Origin: Pedobacter chinensis
Lineage (GTDB): Bacteria > Bacteroidota > Bacteroidia > Sphingobacteriales > Sphingobacteriaceae
Length of the DNA stretch: 64,000 bases
Direction of reading: 5' to 3'
Assembly (NCBI RefSeq): GCF_003339865.1
Contig: NZ_QPKV01000007.1
Location: 124,001 to 188,000, forward strand
The notes below the pieces were generated by a model. That model searched no databases. It was not told the origin of the DNA and saw only the letters and a program-made list of their open reading frames with translations. Position numbers and translations under genes: made by a program. This document shows, piece after piece, positions 33,546 through 41,068 of the stretch. The stretch's first letter is position 1, and every line of letters starts with the position of its first letter.

Positions 33546-34869
33546 GAACAAAAAGCCGGTTGTTCGGGTAACGGAAGGGAACCCGAACGAAACCGCTGAT
33601 GTGCTGCAAGACGGCACACAGAACAAAGCCGAAAAGCTCAAAAAGCCACTCATATTCGTTTTGATGGGTGTCGTGTTTCTCGGCTGTATGTACCTGATAT
33701 TTAAACCTTCGAAAGATAAAAAGGAAGTCGAAAACATCGGGCTGAACGATGCCGTTCCACAGGCTACCGGAGCAGGAATGCCTGCCGACAAAGGCAAGGC
33801 GTATGAGCAGGAAATGCTCGAACGCAAAGAGCAGGAAAAACGTAATGCGCTTGCAACGCTTTCGGATTATTGGAACACGGACAGCACACAGAACAACGAG
33901 GCAGAAATTCCGGAAGAGGAAGAAGCTAACGGTTATGGTGGTGGTAGAAATTCAGGCAGAAACGGCAATCAGGCATTGAACAGCTACCGCAATGCACAAA
34001 GTACGTTGGGTTCTTTTTATCAGGACAACAATTCGGAAACAACAGAACTCCGCAGGCAACTGGATGAGTTAAAAGAAAAGCTGGCTGAAAAAGATGTACC
34101 TAAGCCTGTAACCGTTGATGACCAGCTTGCCCTGATGGAGAAATCCTACCAGATGGCGGCAAAGTATCTGCCAACGGGTACAACAAATCAGGGAGGAGCA
34201 CCACCTGCTAAGGAGGTAAGTACAGCAACGTCAGCTCCCAATCAAAAAGAGCATTTTGTGGCATTCACACCGACCAGGAAAAACACGGTATCTGCCCTGT
34301 ACCGTGAACCTACCGACAGTGCGTTTTTAGCCGATTGGAACCAAACCAAAAATCGGGGTTTTTATACAGCAGACTCTAAGGAGCAGGTAGTACAACCTAA
34401 AAACAGCATCAAAGCAAGTGTACACGAAACACAGACGGTTATTGGCGAAACAGGGGTGCGTTTACGATTACTGGAGCCTGCCCAAACGGCTAACCGTACC
34501 ATTCCGCAAGGAACAATCGTAACCGCAAATGGCAAGTTTCAGGGAGGGCGCTTACAATTGAAAATTACTTCCATTGAACTGGAAGGTAGCATCATTCCGG
34601 TAGATATAACCATTTACGATTTGGACGGACAACAGGGCTTGTACGTTCCGTATTCGCACGAAATGAATGCCCTTACCGAAATGGCGGCTAATATGAGCCA
34701 GACTACGGGTTCCAGCCTAATGCTTACCAGATCAGCAGGCCAGCAGATTGCGGCAGATATGAGCCGTGGCGTGATACAAGGCGTATCGGGTTATTTCTCT
34801 AAAAAAGTAAGGATGCCAAAGGTTACCCTAAAATCAGGGCATCAGGTCTTCTTGGTATCTAAAAAATAA
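33532..34869 (+). CDS. traM: Conjugative transfer protein TraM (VirB10-like)
   Basis: 445 residues. Cytoplasmic N-terminus, one TM helix at about 43-62 (PLIFVLMGVVFLGCMYLIF), a long low-complexity periplasmic linker (EEEEANGYGGGRNSGRNG, then a coiled coil TTELRRQLDELKEKLAEKD), and a C-terminal beta-rich domain (TIPQGTIVTANGKFQGG..., ending KSGHQVFLVSKK) comparable to the TrbI/VirB10 core. It spans the periplasm and transmits energy to the outer membrane pore. It overlaps traL by 14 nt. Confidence 0.9.
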   Translation: MKENENKKPVVRVTEGNPNETADVLQDGTQNKAEKLKKPLIFVLMGVVFLGCMYLIFKPSKDKKEVENIGLNDAVPQATGAGMPADKGKAYEQEMLERKEQEKRNALATLSDYWNTDSTQNNEAEIPEEEEANGYGGGRNSGRNGNQALNSYRNAQSTLGSFYQDNNSETTELRRQLDELKEKLAEKDVPKPVTVDDQLALMEKSYQMAAKYLPTGTTNQGGAPPAKEVSTATSAPNQKEHFVAFTPTRKNTVSALYREPTDSAFLADWNQTKNRGFYTADSKEQVVQPKNSIKASVHETQTVIGETGVRLRLLEPAQTANRTIPQGTIVTANGKFQGGRLQLKITSIELEGSIIPVDITIYDLDGQQGLYVPYSHEMNALTEMAANMSQTTGSSLMLTRSAGQQIAADMSRGVIQGVSGYFSKKVRMPKVTLKSGHQVFLVSKK

Positions 34870-34893
34870 TGTTGAACTCAAATAAATAGAGCA

Positions 34894-35787
34894 ATGAAAA
34901 ATCATTTAAAAACCTTTTGGGCTTTTGCCCTGATACTCGGCTTTGCCGTACAGTCTTACGCACAGGACAGTGTAAGAACCAAACTTGAATTAGGAAAAAT
35001 AGAACCCTATAAAATGGAAGTAACCTACGACAAAACTTCGCATCTGATTTTCCCGACTGCCATTCGTTATGTGGACCTGGGAAGTGAATACCTGGTTGCA
35101 GGGAAAGCAGAAGATGCGGAAAACGTATTGCGTGTAAAAGCATCGGTAAGGGATTTTGAGCCGGAAACCAACTTTTCCGTCATTACCAATGACGGACGTT
35201 TCTACAGCTTCAATGTGTATTACAGTTCTTACCCGGAGGCGTTGAGCTATGACCTGCTAACAATGCAAAAGGCTGTTGACAAAACTAACGGTAACGATGT
35301 GCTTTTTGAAGAGTTGGGCAACAATTCGCCATCATTGGCAGGATTGATTTTAGAAACCATTTACAAAAAAGATAAACGTATTGTCAAGCATATCGGGGCT
35401 AAGAGTTTCGGCATTCAGTTTACCCTTAAAGGAATTTATATACACAACGGCAAATACTATTTCCATACGGAACTGAGAAACCGTAGCAATGTGCCTTTCC
35501 AGATCGATTTTGTCAATTTCAAAGTGGTAGATAAGAAAGTGGCAAAACGTACTGTGGTACAGGAACGCCCGATGATACCGCTTCGTACTTATAAACCACT
35601 TACGGAGATTTCAGGACAAACTACCGAGCAAAACGTGTTCCTGTTAGACCAGTTTACCATTGCCGATGACAAGGTTTTACTGATTGAAATTTTCGAGAAG
35701 AACGGCGGCAGGCATCAAACGCTTCAGGTGGAAAATTCGGATTTGATAAAAGCCCGATTGATTAACGATATGCACCTGAAATTTTAA
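34894..35787 (+). CDS. traN: Conjugative transfer protein TraN (DUF4138, VirB9-like)
   Basis: 297 residues with signal peptide (FALILGFAVQSYAQD), followed by a beta-rich mature protein: YDKTSHLIFPTAIRYVDLGS (the usual TraN opening), NFSVITNDGRFYSFNVYYSS, and a C-terminal domain with GIYIHNGKYYFHTELRNRS. This matches DUF4138/TraN and has the shape of VirB9/TrbG outer membrane complex proteins. It follows traM by 24 nt in the conserved order. Confidence 0.9.
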   Translation: MKNHLKTFWAFALILGFAVQSYAQDSVRTKLELGKIEPYKMEVTYDKTSHLIFPTAIRYVDLGSEYLVAGKAEDAENVLRVKASVRDFEPETNFSVITNDGRFYSFNVYYSSYPEALSYDLLTMQKAVDKTNGNDVLFEELGNNSPSLAGLILETIYKKDKRIVKHIGAKSFGIQFTLKGIYIHNGKYYFHTELRNRSNVPFQIDFVNFKVVDKKVAKRTVVQERPMIPLRTYKPLTEISGQTTEQNVFLLDQFTIADDKVLLIEIFEKNGGRHQTLQVENSDLIKARLINDMHLKF

Positions 35788-35809
35788 TAATAACTAAAAT
35801 ATAATAGAA

Positions 35810-36370
35810 ATGAAAAAGTATATCTATACCGTGATGCTACTTATAATGGGCATCACAGCAGCACAGGCACAAAGAATGCTGCCTGGACAAAAAGGAATTG
35901 AAATCAGTACAGGCACACTGTCCGATGAACAACCGGCACGTAACTACTTCGTGAATATCGGTTTTACGGTAAATGGTAAGCACGGCAATTACCAGCTTTG
36001 GGCATTGGAATATGTACATCAATATTACCAATATAAGGGAATAAATATCCCGCAGGAAACCTATATGGCAGAGGGTGGTTACAGCTTTTACCTTTTTGGA
36101 ACACCTGTGAAAAGCATTTCCGTAAATCTGGGAATTACCGGAGTGGTTGGTTACGAAACCGTCAATCGTGGAGAGCAGATACTTTATGACGGTGCAAAAA
36201 TACTGTACGATGATGAGGTCATTTACGGTGCAGGCGGCAGGATTTCAATAGAAGCCTACCTGTCAAACAGGTTTGTATTTTTTGTACAAGGTCGTGCAAA
36301 AATGATGTGGGGAACGCCTTTGGAAAAATTCCGCCCGGCTGCGGGAGTGGGATTAAGATTTAACCTTTAA
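35810..36370 (+). CDS. traO: Conjugative transfer protein TraO
   Basis: 186 residues, signal peptide (VMLLIMGITAAQAQRMLPGQKG) and a beta-barrel-like chain with alternating strands (YFVNIGFTVNGKHGNYQLWALEY is the first hairpin, ending AAGVGLRFNL). TraO proteins of Bacteroides elements have this size and start. It is an outer membrane partner of the transfer complex. The next gene starts after 11 nt. Confidence 0.85.
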   Translation: MKKYIYTVMLLIMGITAAQAQRMLPGQKGIEISTGTLSDEQPARNYFVNIGFTVNGKHGNYQLWALEYVHQYYQYKGINIPQETYMAEGGYSFYLFGTPVKSISVNLGITGVVGYETVNRGEQILYDGAKILYDDEVIYGAGGRISIEAYLSNRFVFFVQGRAKMMWGTPLEKFRPAAGVGLRFNL

Positions 36371-36381
36371 AACTAAGCAAA

Positions 36382-36828
36382 ATGAAAAGATTATTCAATT
36401 ATAACTGGTTACGCCTTAAAATGGCAGGATTGTTCCTAATTGCGGTATTCAGCATCTTTCTGCTTTCGTCCTGTGATAAGGACGATCTGGAAATACAACA
36501 GAACTTTCCATTTGAGGTTAGTGTAATGCCCGTACCTAACGATGTTGCCAACGGGCAGACTGTAGAGATACGGATTAACATACAGCCTACCGGAAATTAC
36601 GCCAATACGGATTATTTTATTCGCTACTTTCAGTACGATGGCACGGGAACATTGCAGTATTACAATGAACCTCCGTATCTGCCAAATGATTTATATCAGT
36701 TGCCAACGAAGCAATTCAGATTGTACTATACATCGGCATCCGCCGTATCGCAATCTTTTGAAGTTTGGATTTCGGACAGCTTCGGGAATGAAAAGCAGTT
36801 AAGCTTTCAGTTTAACAGCAGTGATTAA
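36382..36828 (+). CDS. traQ: Conjugative transfer protein TraQ (DUF3872), lipoprotein
   Basis: 148 residues. A basic N-terminus, hydrophobic segment LFLIAVFSIFLLSSCDKDD with lipobox LLSSC, then a beta-sandwich-like domain (FEVSVMPVPNDVANGQTVEI, ending FGNEKQLSFQFNSSD). DUF3872/TraQ family, likely an outer membrane lipoprotein of the apparatus. It is the last tra gene before the bidirectional terminator at 36847-36881; the traP and lysozyme-like genes sometimes found near here are absent. Confidence 0.85.
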   Translation: MKRLFNYNWLRLKMAGLFLIAVFSIFLLSSCDKDDLEIQQNFPFEVSVMPVPNDVANGQTVEIRINIQPTGNYANTDYFIRYFQYDGTGTLQYYNEPPYLPNDLYQLPTKQFRLYYTSASAVSQSFEVWISDSFGNEKQLSFQFNSSD

Positions 36829-36846
36829 AATAGTATATCAGGTTAT

Positions 36847-36881
36847 AAAAAAACGGTTTATCTGAGGGTAAGCCGTTTTTT
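36847..36881. terminator. Bidirectional terminator between traQ and iclR
   Basis: Stem with arms AAAAAACGG...TTA and TAA...CCGTTTTTT around a TCTGAGGG-type loop. Runs of A on one side and T on the other allow termination on both strands, as expected between converging genes. Confidence 0.8.
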
Positions 36882-36889
36882 CCTATTTC

Positions 36890-37582
36890 TCACTTTAGTA
36901 AAGTTTTAATTTTTTCAGCTGTACTTTTCATTTTTGTTTGATCAAATCTGAAAGCTGGTCCAGCTACAACTACCACTGCCTGAATTCTCCCTTTGTATAA
37001 ATAAGGAACGGCTATGCAATTTAAATCCTTTTCATATTCTTCGAGGTCAAGAGCGTAGCCGTTCTTTACCACTTCGTTTAACTCTTTTTGTTGTGTGGCA
37101 ATTTCCTTTTCTGTCAATCCCTTTTCCATTACGGCAGGAAGATGAGGCGAGTATGCCATAAAAACTTTGCCAACCGCAGTATGCCTCATTTCGTGTTCTC
37201 TGCCCAATTCCAGCGAAATGCGTATGCTCCGTTCAGGTTCGCTTTGCAGTTCATAACGAAAGTAACTGCCCAATTGTATAGCAAGATAAGTCGTTTCTCC
37301 TGTTTCGGCGCTCAACTTTTCCAATATCGGTTTCACTTCCTTTTTTATTTGGTATAAAGGTTTTTCAGGAATATAAAGTTCGCTGATTTTGGATGTAATT
37401 CGATAACGTGGCGAAAGTTCGTCCTGCTCCACATAGCCCAGCTCTTTTAATGTATTCACAAAATTATGTACCGTGGTGTTTTGCAGACCCACCGCAGCTG
37501 AGATATCATTTAACCTAACCAAATTGCCGTTTGTTGCAATATAATCGAGGATTTCAAATGCTCTTTTTACCGACTGTATCAT
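36890..37582 (-). CDS. IclR-family transcriptional regulator
   Basis: 230 residues. N-terminal winged helix (MIQSVKRAFEILDYIATNGN, DISAAVGLQNTTVHNFVNTL), then the IclR effector-binding domain (GREHEMRHTAVGKVFMAYSP, and ALDLEEYEKDLNCIAVPYLY). Such regulators sense small organic ligands and control neighbouring catabolic genes. It is divergent from the SDR/HbpS-like pair; the shared gap contains the palindrome AACAAT-N12-ATTGTT (37591-37614), a plausible operator. This small three-gene unit is inserted between the tra operon and the regulatory genes and looks like cargo. Confidence 0.88.
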   Translation of the reverse strand: MIQSVKRAFEILDYIATNGNLVRLNDISAAVGLQNTTVHNFVNTLKELGYVEQDELSPRYRITSKISELYIPEKPLYQIKKEVKPILEKLSAETGETTYLAIQLGSYFRYELQSEPERSIRISLELGREHEMRHTAVGKVFMAYSPHLPAVMEKGLTEKEIATQQKELNEVVKNGYALDLEEYEKDLNCIAVPYLYKGRIQAVVVVAGPAFRFDQTKMKSTAEKIKTLLK

Positions 37583-37590
37583 TTTTATTC

Positions 37591-37614
37591 AACAATGATG
37601 AATTATTTATTGTT
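37591..37614. promoter_or_regulatory. Palindrome in the iclR/SDR intergenic region, candidate IclR operator
   Basis: AACAAT (37591-37596) and ATTGTT (37609-37614) form a perfect 6-bp inverted repeat with a 12-nt spacer, located 9 nt before the iclR start. Autoregulation of IclR-type genes from such sites is common; binding here is inferred. Confidence 0.45.
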
Positions 37615-37684
37615 TTGCACTTTTTATCTTTATAAAAATTCAAAATTAATACAAATTTGCCTTGTAAACAAATGAAGGATAACA

Positions 37685-38452
37685 ATGAAAAGAACCGTAA
37701 TTATTACAGGAGCAGCAGCAGGCATAGGTAAAGGCATAGCCACCGCCTTTGCACAAAAAGCGTATGAACTGATTTTAGTTGACCGTAACCAGAAGCAATT
37801 AGATGAAATCAAAGGCGAATTTTTAGCCATAAATCCAAACCGGAAAATCCAGACCGTAGGAACAGATCTTTCCACGACAGAGGGCAGGGAAAAACTGTTT
37901 GACCATGTTACAGAAACAGACGTATTGGTCAATAACGTAGGTTATTACGAAAACATAGACTTCTTTGAATTGCAGGAAGCCAATTGGTTAAAGATGATAG
38001 ACCTCAACTTTATGATTGGAATGCAGCTTTCCAAATTCTATTTCAAAAAAATGCTGGACAATAAGAAAGGCAGGCTCATTTTCATTTCGTCCGAATCGGC
38101 ATTAAATCCCGACAGCGAAAAAATACACTATTGCGTGGCGAAGACAATGGTGTTAAGCCTTTCACGCAATCTGGCGGAGTTGACCAAAAATACGGAAGTG
38201 ACCGTGAACTGCATTTTACCCGGTCCCGCATTGACTGCCGGAACGGAAAAATTCATTACCGAACGTTACAATCCAGATTTAAAAGAAGCGGAGCGACTAT
38301 TTATGGCAAGCCGACCCTCTTCCATCATTGGCAGGCTTGTCCGTCCTGAAGAAATCGGCAATGCCGCTGTCTTTCTGGCAGATGAAAACAGCGGGGCAAT
38401 CAACGGCAGCAATCTGAAAGTAGAAGGCGGTATTGTAACAAGTATTATCTAA
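37685..38452 (+). CDS. Short-chain dehydrogenase/reductase
   Basis: 255 residues. Cofactor motif TGAAAGIGKG near the N-terminus, VLVNNVGYYEN (the NNAG position with Val), catalytic Ser in FISSESAL and the YxxxK pair as YCVAK, then CILPGPALTAGTE. The acidic residue after strand 2 (LVDRNQ) suggests NAD(H) preference. A classical SDR oxidoreductase acting on an unknown carbonyl/alcohol substrate. It is followed after 19 nt by an HbpS/GlcG-like gene and controlled, by position, by the divergent IclR protein. Confidence 0.9.
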   Translation: MKRTVIITGAAAGIGKGIATAFAQKAYELILVDRNQKQLDEIKGEFLAINPNRKIQTVGTDLSTTEGREKLFDHVTETDVLVNNVGYYENIDFFELQEANWLKMIDLNFMIGMQLSKFYFKKMLDNKKGRLIFISSESALNPDSEKIHYCVAKTMVLSLSRNLAELTKNTEVTVNCILPGPALTAGTEKFITERYNPDLKEAERLFMASRPSSIIGRLVRPEEIGNAAVFLADENSGAINGSNLKVEGGIVTSII

Positions 38453-38471
38453 AATTAAAAAAAACAGAAAA

Positions 38472-38921
38472 ATGAAATCAGTTCAGAAAAATGAAATCAG
38501 TCTTGAAACAGCAAATCTGTTAATAGATAAGGCTATTGAAGAAGCTGCAAAAGGTAATTTCTCTATCGTCGCTACAGTGGTAAACAAAGACGGTGTATTG
38601 ATTGCCTTAAAGAAAATGGACAATGCTGTAACAGGCCCCGTAGACGTGTCCATTAAAAAAGCAAGAACCGCAGCCCTGTTCGGTTTTGACAGCAAGGCAT
38701 TTGGCGAGATAGCACAACCCGGACAACCCATTTATAGCATTGAAAACACCAATGGCGGGCTGATAAGTTTCGGAGGAGGAGTAACACTCAAACAAAACGA
38801 TGAAGTTATCGGAGCGTTGGGCGTTGCAGGAGCATCCGTAGACGATGATGAACGAATTGCGAAGGTAGCTGTCCACCATTTTGTAGAGCATCTTACGACA
38901 AGTGAAATTGTAACGAAGTAG
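38472..38921 (+). CDS. HbpS/GlcG (DUF336) family protein
   Basis: 149 residues. Typical DUF336 layout: an N-terminal helix with ANLLIDKAIEEAAKG, then FSIVATVVNKDGVLIALKKM, GPVDVSIKKARTAALFGFDS, the glycine-rich ISFGGGVTLKQNDEVIGALGVAGA, and the end DDERIAKVAVHHF. Family members bind haem or corrinoids or accompany glycolate/diol catabolic enzymes. Located 19 nt after the SDR gene, it probably assists the same pathway. No signal peptide, so cytoplasmic. Confidence 0.85.
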   Translation: MKSVQKNEISLETANLLIDKAIEEAAKGNFSIVATVVNKDGVLIALKKMDNAVTGPVDVSIKKARTAALFGFDSKAFGEIAQPGQPIYSIENTNGGLISFGGGVTLKQNDEVIGALGVAGASVDDDERIAKVAVHHFVEHLTTSEIVTK

Positions 38922-38987
38922 CTGAAAACAATCAAAGCAAAATTAAATTTCTTAAATTTATACTTGTGAAATTAAAAATGTGAAATT

Positions 38988-39263
38988 ATGATTGCATCAT
39001 TGGTTATAGGGATAATATTTTTAGTTGCAGGCCTGGGACTTCGTTACTGGATTAACCGTAGAAAGTTTTACAGGCGTGGCCCCATGGGAGCCGAGGGATT
39101 TTCCTCTTATGAAAGCTCGGTTTTCATCAAATTGATTGAAAAGGTTGGCAAATGGATAGCCTATGCCATGATTATCTGGGGACTATTATGTTTTTGGGCT
39201 TATTACCATGAGAAAAATGAAAAACAAAAGACAAAAACAGAACAGCCTGTTCAACGCAGATGA
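38988..39263 (+). CDS. Small two-helix membrane protein of Bacteroidota ICEs
   Basis: 91 residues: TM1 at about 2-20 (MIASLVIGIIFLVAGLGLRYW), a basic loop (NRRKFYRRGPMGAEGFSSYE), TM2 around 52-72 (WIAYAMIIWGLLCFWAYY), and a Lys/Gln-rich tail. Similar small proteins are often mislabelled as molybdenum ABC permease, which this cannot be because it is far too short and lacks the permease motif. It has its own AT-rich promoter region (TATACTTG at about 38961) and a terminator directly after it. Role unknown. Confidence 0.65.
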   Translation: MIASLVIGIIFLVAGLGLRYWINRRKFYRRGPMGAEGFSSYESSVFIKLIEKVGKWIAYAMIIWGLLCFWAYYHEKNEKQKTKTEQPVQRR

Positions 39264-39288
39264 TTAATTAGAAATACAGCTTGAAAGA

Positions 39289-39318
39289 AACGGATAACCC
39301 AAAAGGTAATCCGTTTTT
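39289..39318 (+). terminator. Rho-independent terminator after the small membrane protein gene
   Basis: Stem ACGGATAACC / GGTAATCCGT around CAAAA, followed by seven T. It ends the transcript of 38988-39263 and insulates the HTH genes downstream. Confidence 0.85.
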
Positions 39319-39338
39319 TTGTTTCCGACAAAAGTAAA

Positions 39339-39370
39339 CTGCCAAATACTGCCTTTTAGTGCCAATGGCT
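39339..39370 (+). promoter_or_regulatory. 10-bp-periodic GCC(A) operator array D (upstream of HTH/excisionase-like genes)
   Basis: Units GCCAAATACT, GCCTTTTAGT and GCCAATGGCT start at 39341, 39351 and 39361 in exact 10-bp register. The unit GCCAAATACT also occurs in array C (at 21632). A CTTATATAGCC element follows 27 nt after the last unit, reminiscent of CTTATAGCC and CTTATAACGCC behind arrays A and B. The first HTH gene starts at 39437. Confidence 0.65.
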
Positions 39371-39436
39371 ACAACATTGTGCAATCCCTTATATAGCCTT
39401 TCTAACTTGAACTTCCACAGAAAAAATGAGCAAAAG

Positions 39437-39748
39437 ATGGAAGTTATCGCAATACAAAAATCCGCCCTGGAGGGAATGAAAAACGAGCTAAAAGCACTTT
39501 TGGAACTGACCGAAAATGCGACAAGAAAATACAGGACGGTTTTCAAAGAGGAAAAATGGCTCGATAACCAGGAAGTTTGTTTGATGATGAACATTACCAA
39601 GCGGACTTTACAGACCTATAAGGAAAAAGGTCTATTACCTTATTCCAAGCTTAACCGCAAAAATTATTATAAACTCGCGGACGTACGGGCTTTGCTGGAA
39701 GCCGGACATCCGTATAATACAAATGGTAATGGATCTACTGACGAATGA
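39437..39748 (+). CDS. Excisionase-like helix-turn-helix protein
   Basis: 103 residues from the ATG at 39437; the frame is open further upstream but that part overlaps the operator array. A helical N-terminus precedes a MerR/Xis-type winged helix: EEKWLDNQEVCLMMNITKRT, LQTYKEKGLLPYSKLN, NYYKLADVRALLEAG. Proteins of this kind are DNA-bending directionality factors or regulators of ICE excision. The next, paralogous gene overlaps its end by 20 nt. Together with the array in front they form the likely excision-control unit. Confidence 0.8.
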   Translation: MEVIAIQKSALEGMKNELKALLELTENATRKYRTVFKEEKWLDNQEVCLMMNITKRTLQTYKEKGLLPYSKLNRKNYYKLADVRALLEAGHPYNTNGNGSTDE

Positions 39749-40028
39749 AGCCGAAGAAATCATCGCCCATCAGGAAATGATAATGCGATTGAAGAGCCGT
39801 ATCGAAGAAATATTAAAAAATTACCGCCCTGTAATGAACGGGGAAATTTACTTGTCGGGTGAAGATGTATGCAAGCTGCTCCATATCAGCAAACGGACGT
39901 TACAGCAATACCGTGATGATAATATCCTGCCATACATTCAGATTGGGGGCAAGATTATCTATAAGGAAACGGATATTATAATTGCATTGGAAAAAAATTA
40001 CATTTCAAATAAAACAGATTTACTGTAA
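39729..40028 (+). CDS. Second excisionase-like helix-turn-helix protein
   Basis: 99 residues from the ATG at 39729 (another ATG lies 6 nt upstream). Same architecture as its neighbour: helical N-terminus (EEIIAHQEMIMRLKSRIEEIL), then GEIYLSGEDVCKLLHISKRT, LQQYRDDNILPYIQIGGKII, YKETDIIIALEK. The KRTLQ(T/Q)Y core is shared. The overlap of 20 nt with the preceding gene indicates coupled translation. The pair resembles tandem Xis-like genes of CTnDOT-type elements. No terminator follows; the long structured leader of the next operon does. Confidence 0.8.
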   Translation: MDLLTNEAEEIIAHQEMIMRLKSRIEEILKNYRPVMNGEIYLSGEDVCKLLHISKRTLQQYRDDNILPYIQIGGKIIYKETDIIIALEKNYISNKTDLL

Positions 40029-40069
40029 CCTTTTTTGTCATATATGCTGTCAAAAAGGAACGAGTTTAG

Positions 40070-40298
40070 TATCTTTGCTACTGAAAATATAAAAATCTTA
40101 AAGTGTTTTTGCTTTAAGTTCCGCATTAGAAACTGGTAATTTTTAAAACCCCGGAACAGATAGGTAAGAACGCTCACGTCATAGGCGTGGGCGCTCGCTT
40201 ATTTGGGGGTCAGGCGTACCAGTGCCTTAATGCCAGTAAGTGTGGTTGCCTGCGCCTTATTTTTTTGCAGGTTCCACTAACTTAATAACATTAAGATT
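40070..40298 (+). ncRNA. Promoter and structured leader with possible attenuator
   Basis: TATCTTTG (40070-40077) is a perfect -7 box. The following 220 nt contain CTTAAAG/CTTTAAG (40097-40118); an 8-bp stem CGCTCACG/CGTGGGCG (40171-40193, one G-T wobble); and CAGGC/GCCTG with ACC/GGT (40211-40252). AGGCG at 40212 can alternatively pair with CGCCT at 40253, directly before a T run (40257-40266), giving a terminator. A 16-codon frame (40230-40280) crosses this hairpin. The arrangement suggests attenuation ahead of the 40299 operon. The structure is by eye only. Confidence 0.5.
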
Positions 40299-40571
40299 AT
40301 GGAAAAGGAGCCTGTATTTTACCCCGACTTTGACTATACTGCGTCACAATTATCAGCATTCTCTCTCTGCATAGATATTTTTATCATATCACTAAAAAAT
40401 GGTGAAATCGTAAAATTTAAACCTAACGACATAGCACACTTTAAAGAATGGCTTAACCATTTTAAAGTTAGGGATGTTGCAGTTGATGATGGCCTGTCTC
40501 ACGTCGATAGAACGGCTAATTTATCTAAACCTACAAATGGATTTTTTAACCTTATCAAAAGAAGAAAATGA
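40299..40571 (+). CDS. Small protein of unknown function preceding the receiver gene
   Basis: 90 residues, soluble. It contains SLKNGEIVKFKPNDIAHFKEWLNHFKVRDV, here described only in part: a beta-hairpin (IISLKNGEIVKF) followed by a helix with HFKEWLNHF, then a polar, positively charged tail ending RRK. I do not recognise a family. Its last 4 nt overlap the start of the receiver gene (ATGA), so both are made together from the transcript with the long leader. It may be a partner or anti-regulator of the receiver protein. Confidence 0.6.
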   Translation: MEKEPVFYPDFDYTASQLSAFSLCIDIFIISLKNGEIVKFKPNDIAHFKEWLNHFKVRDVAVDDGLSHVDRTANLSKPTNGFFNLIKRRK

Positions 40572-41017
40572 GTAAAGAAACAACAATTAAAATAGCATTT
40601 ATAGATGACCACGACTTACTTAGGAAAGGCATCTGTGATATTATAAGTGATGATAATAGATTTGAAATCATATTTGATGCGGAAAACGGCAAAGATGCTA
40701 TGGAAAAAATGGAGCAAATTGAAGTTATTCCCGATGTAATGATTGTTGATATAAATATGCCCGTAATGAATGGATTTGAAACCGCTAGAGCATTGGTCGA
40801 AAAATATCCGCAAACTAAAATCCTGGCTTTTAGCGTGAACGATGAGGTACAGGATGTAGTGAAGATGCTAACTTACGGAGCAAGAGGATACATTCTGAAA
40901 GGAGCAGATCCCGAAGAACTCAAAGAAGCCTTAAAGGTACTAAACAACGGTGGACGTTATTTCAGTGCAGGTGTATGTGAGATAGCGAAAGAATATTTTA
41001 AACAGTTTCCGCAATAA
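40568..41017 (+). CDS. Receiver-only response regulator (NarL-type REC domain)
   Basis: 149 residues. Receiver domain with IAFIDDHDLLRKGI (acidic pocket), phospho-acceptor Asp in MIVDINMPVMNGFE, Ser in ILAFSVND and Lys in GYILKGADPEEL. The spacing and the GARGYILKGA segment are those of NarL/LuxR-type regulators, but the chain ends at KEYFKQFPQ, where the output HTH should begin, with no remnant HTH in any frame nearby. It must act through protein contact, perhaps with the sigma-region-4-like protein encoded next (52 nt). No histidine kinase is adjacent. Confidence 0.85.
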   Translation: MSKETTIKIAFIDDHDLLRKGICDIISDDNRFEIIFDAENGKDAMEKMEQIEVIPDVMIVDINMPVMNGFETARALVEKYPQTKILAFSVNDEVQDVVKMLTYGARGYILKGADPEELKEALKVLNNGGRYFSAGVCEIAKEYFKQFPQ

Positions 41018-41068
41018 TATACACGCATATTTAGATTACGCATTTAACTATAATACGCCTATAGAAAA

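Noticed and set aside
38988..39263. Molybdenum ABC transporter permease
   Set aside because: Only 91 residues with two helices and no permease loop motif; the label is a known propagation error for such small ICE proteins.
40568..41017. Frameshifted full NarL-type regulator with a hidden HTH downstream
   Set aside because: The 50 nt after the stop are AT-rich and encode no LuxR-type HTH in any frame; the protein appears to be receiver-only by design.
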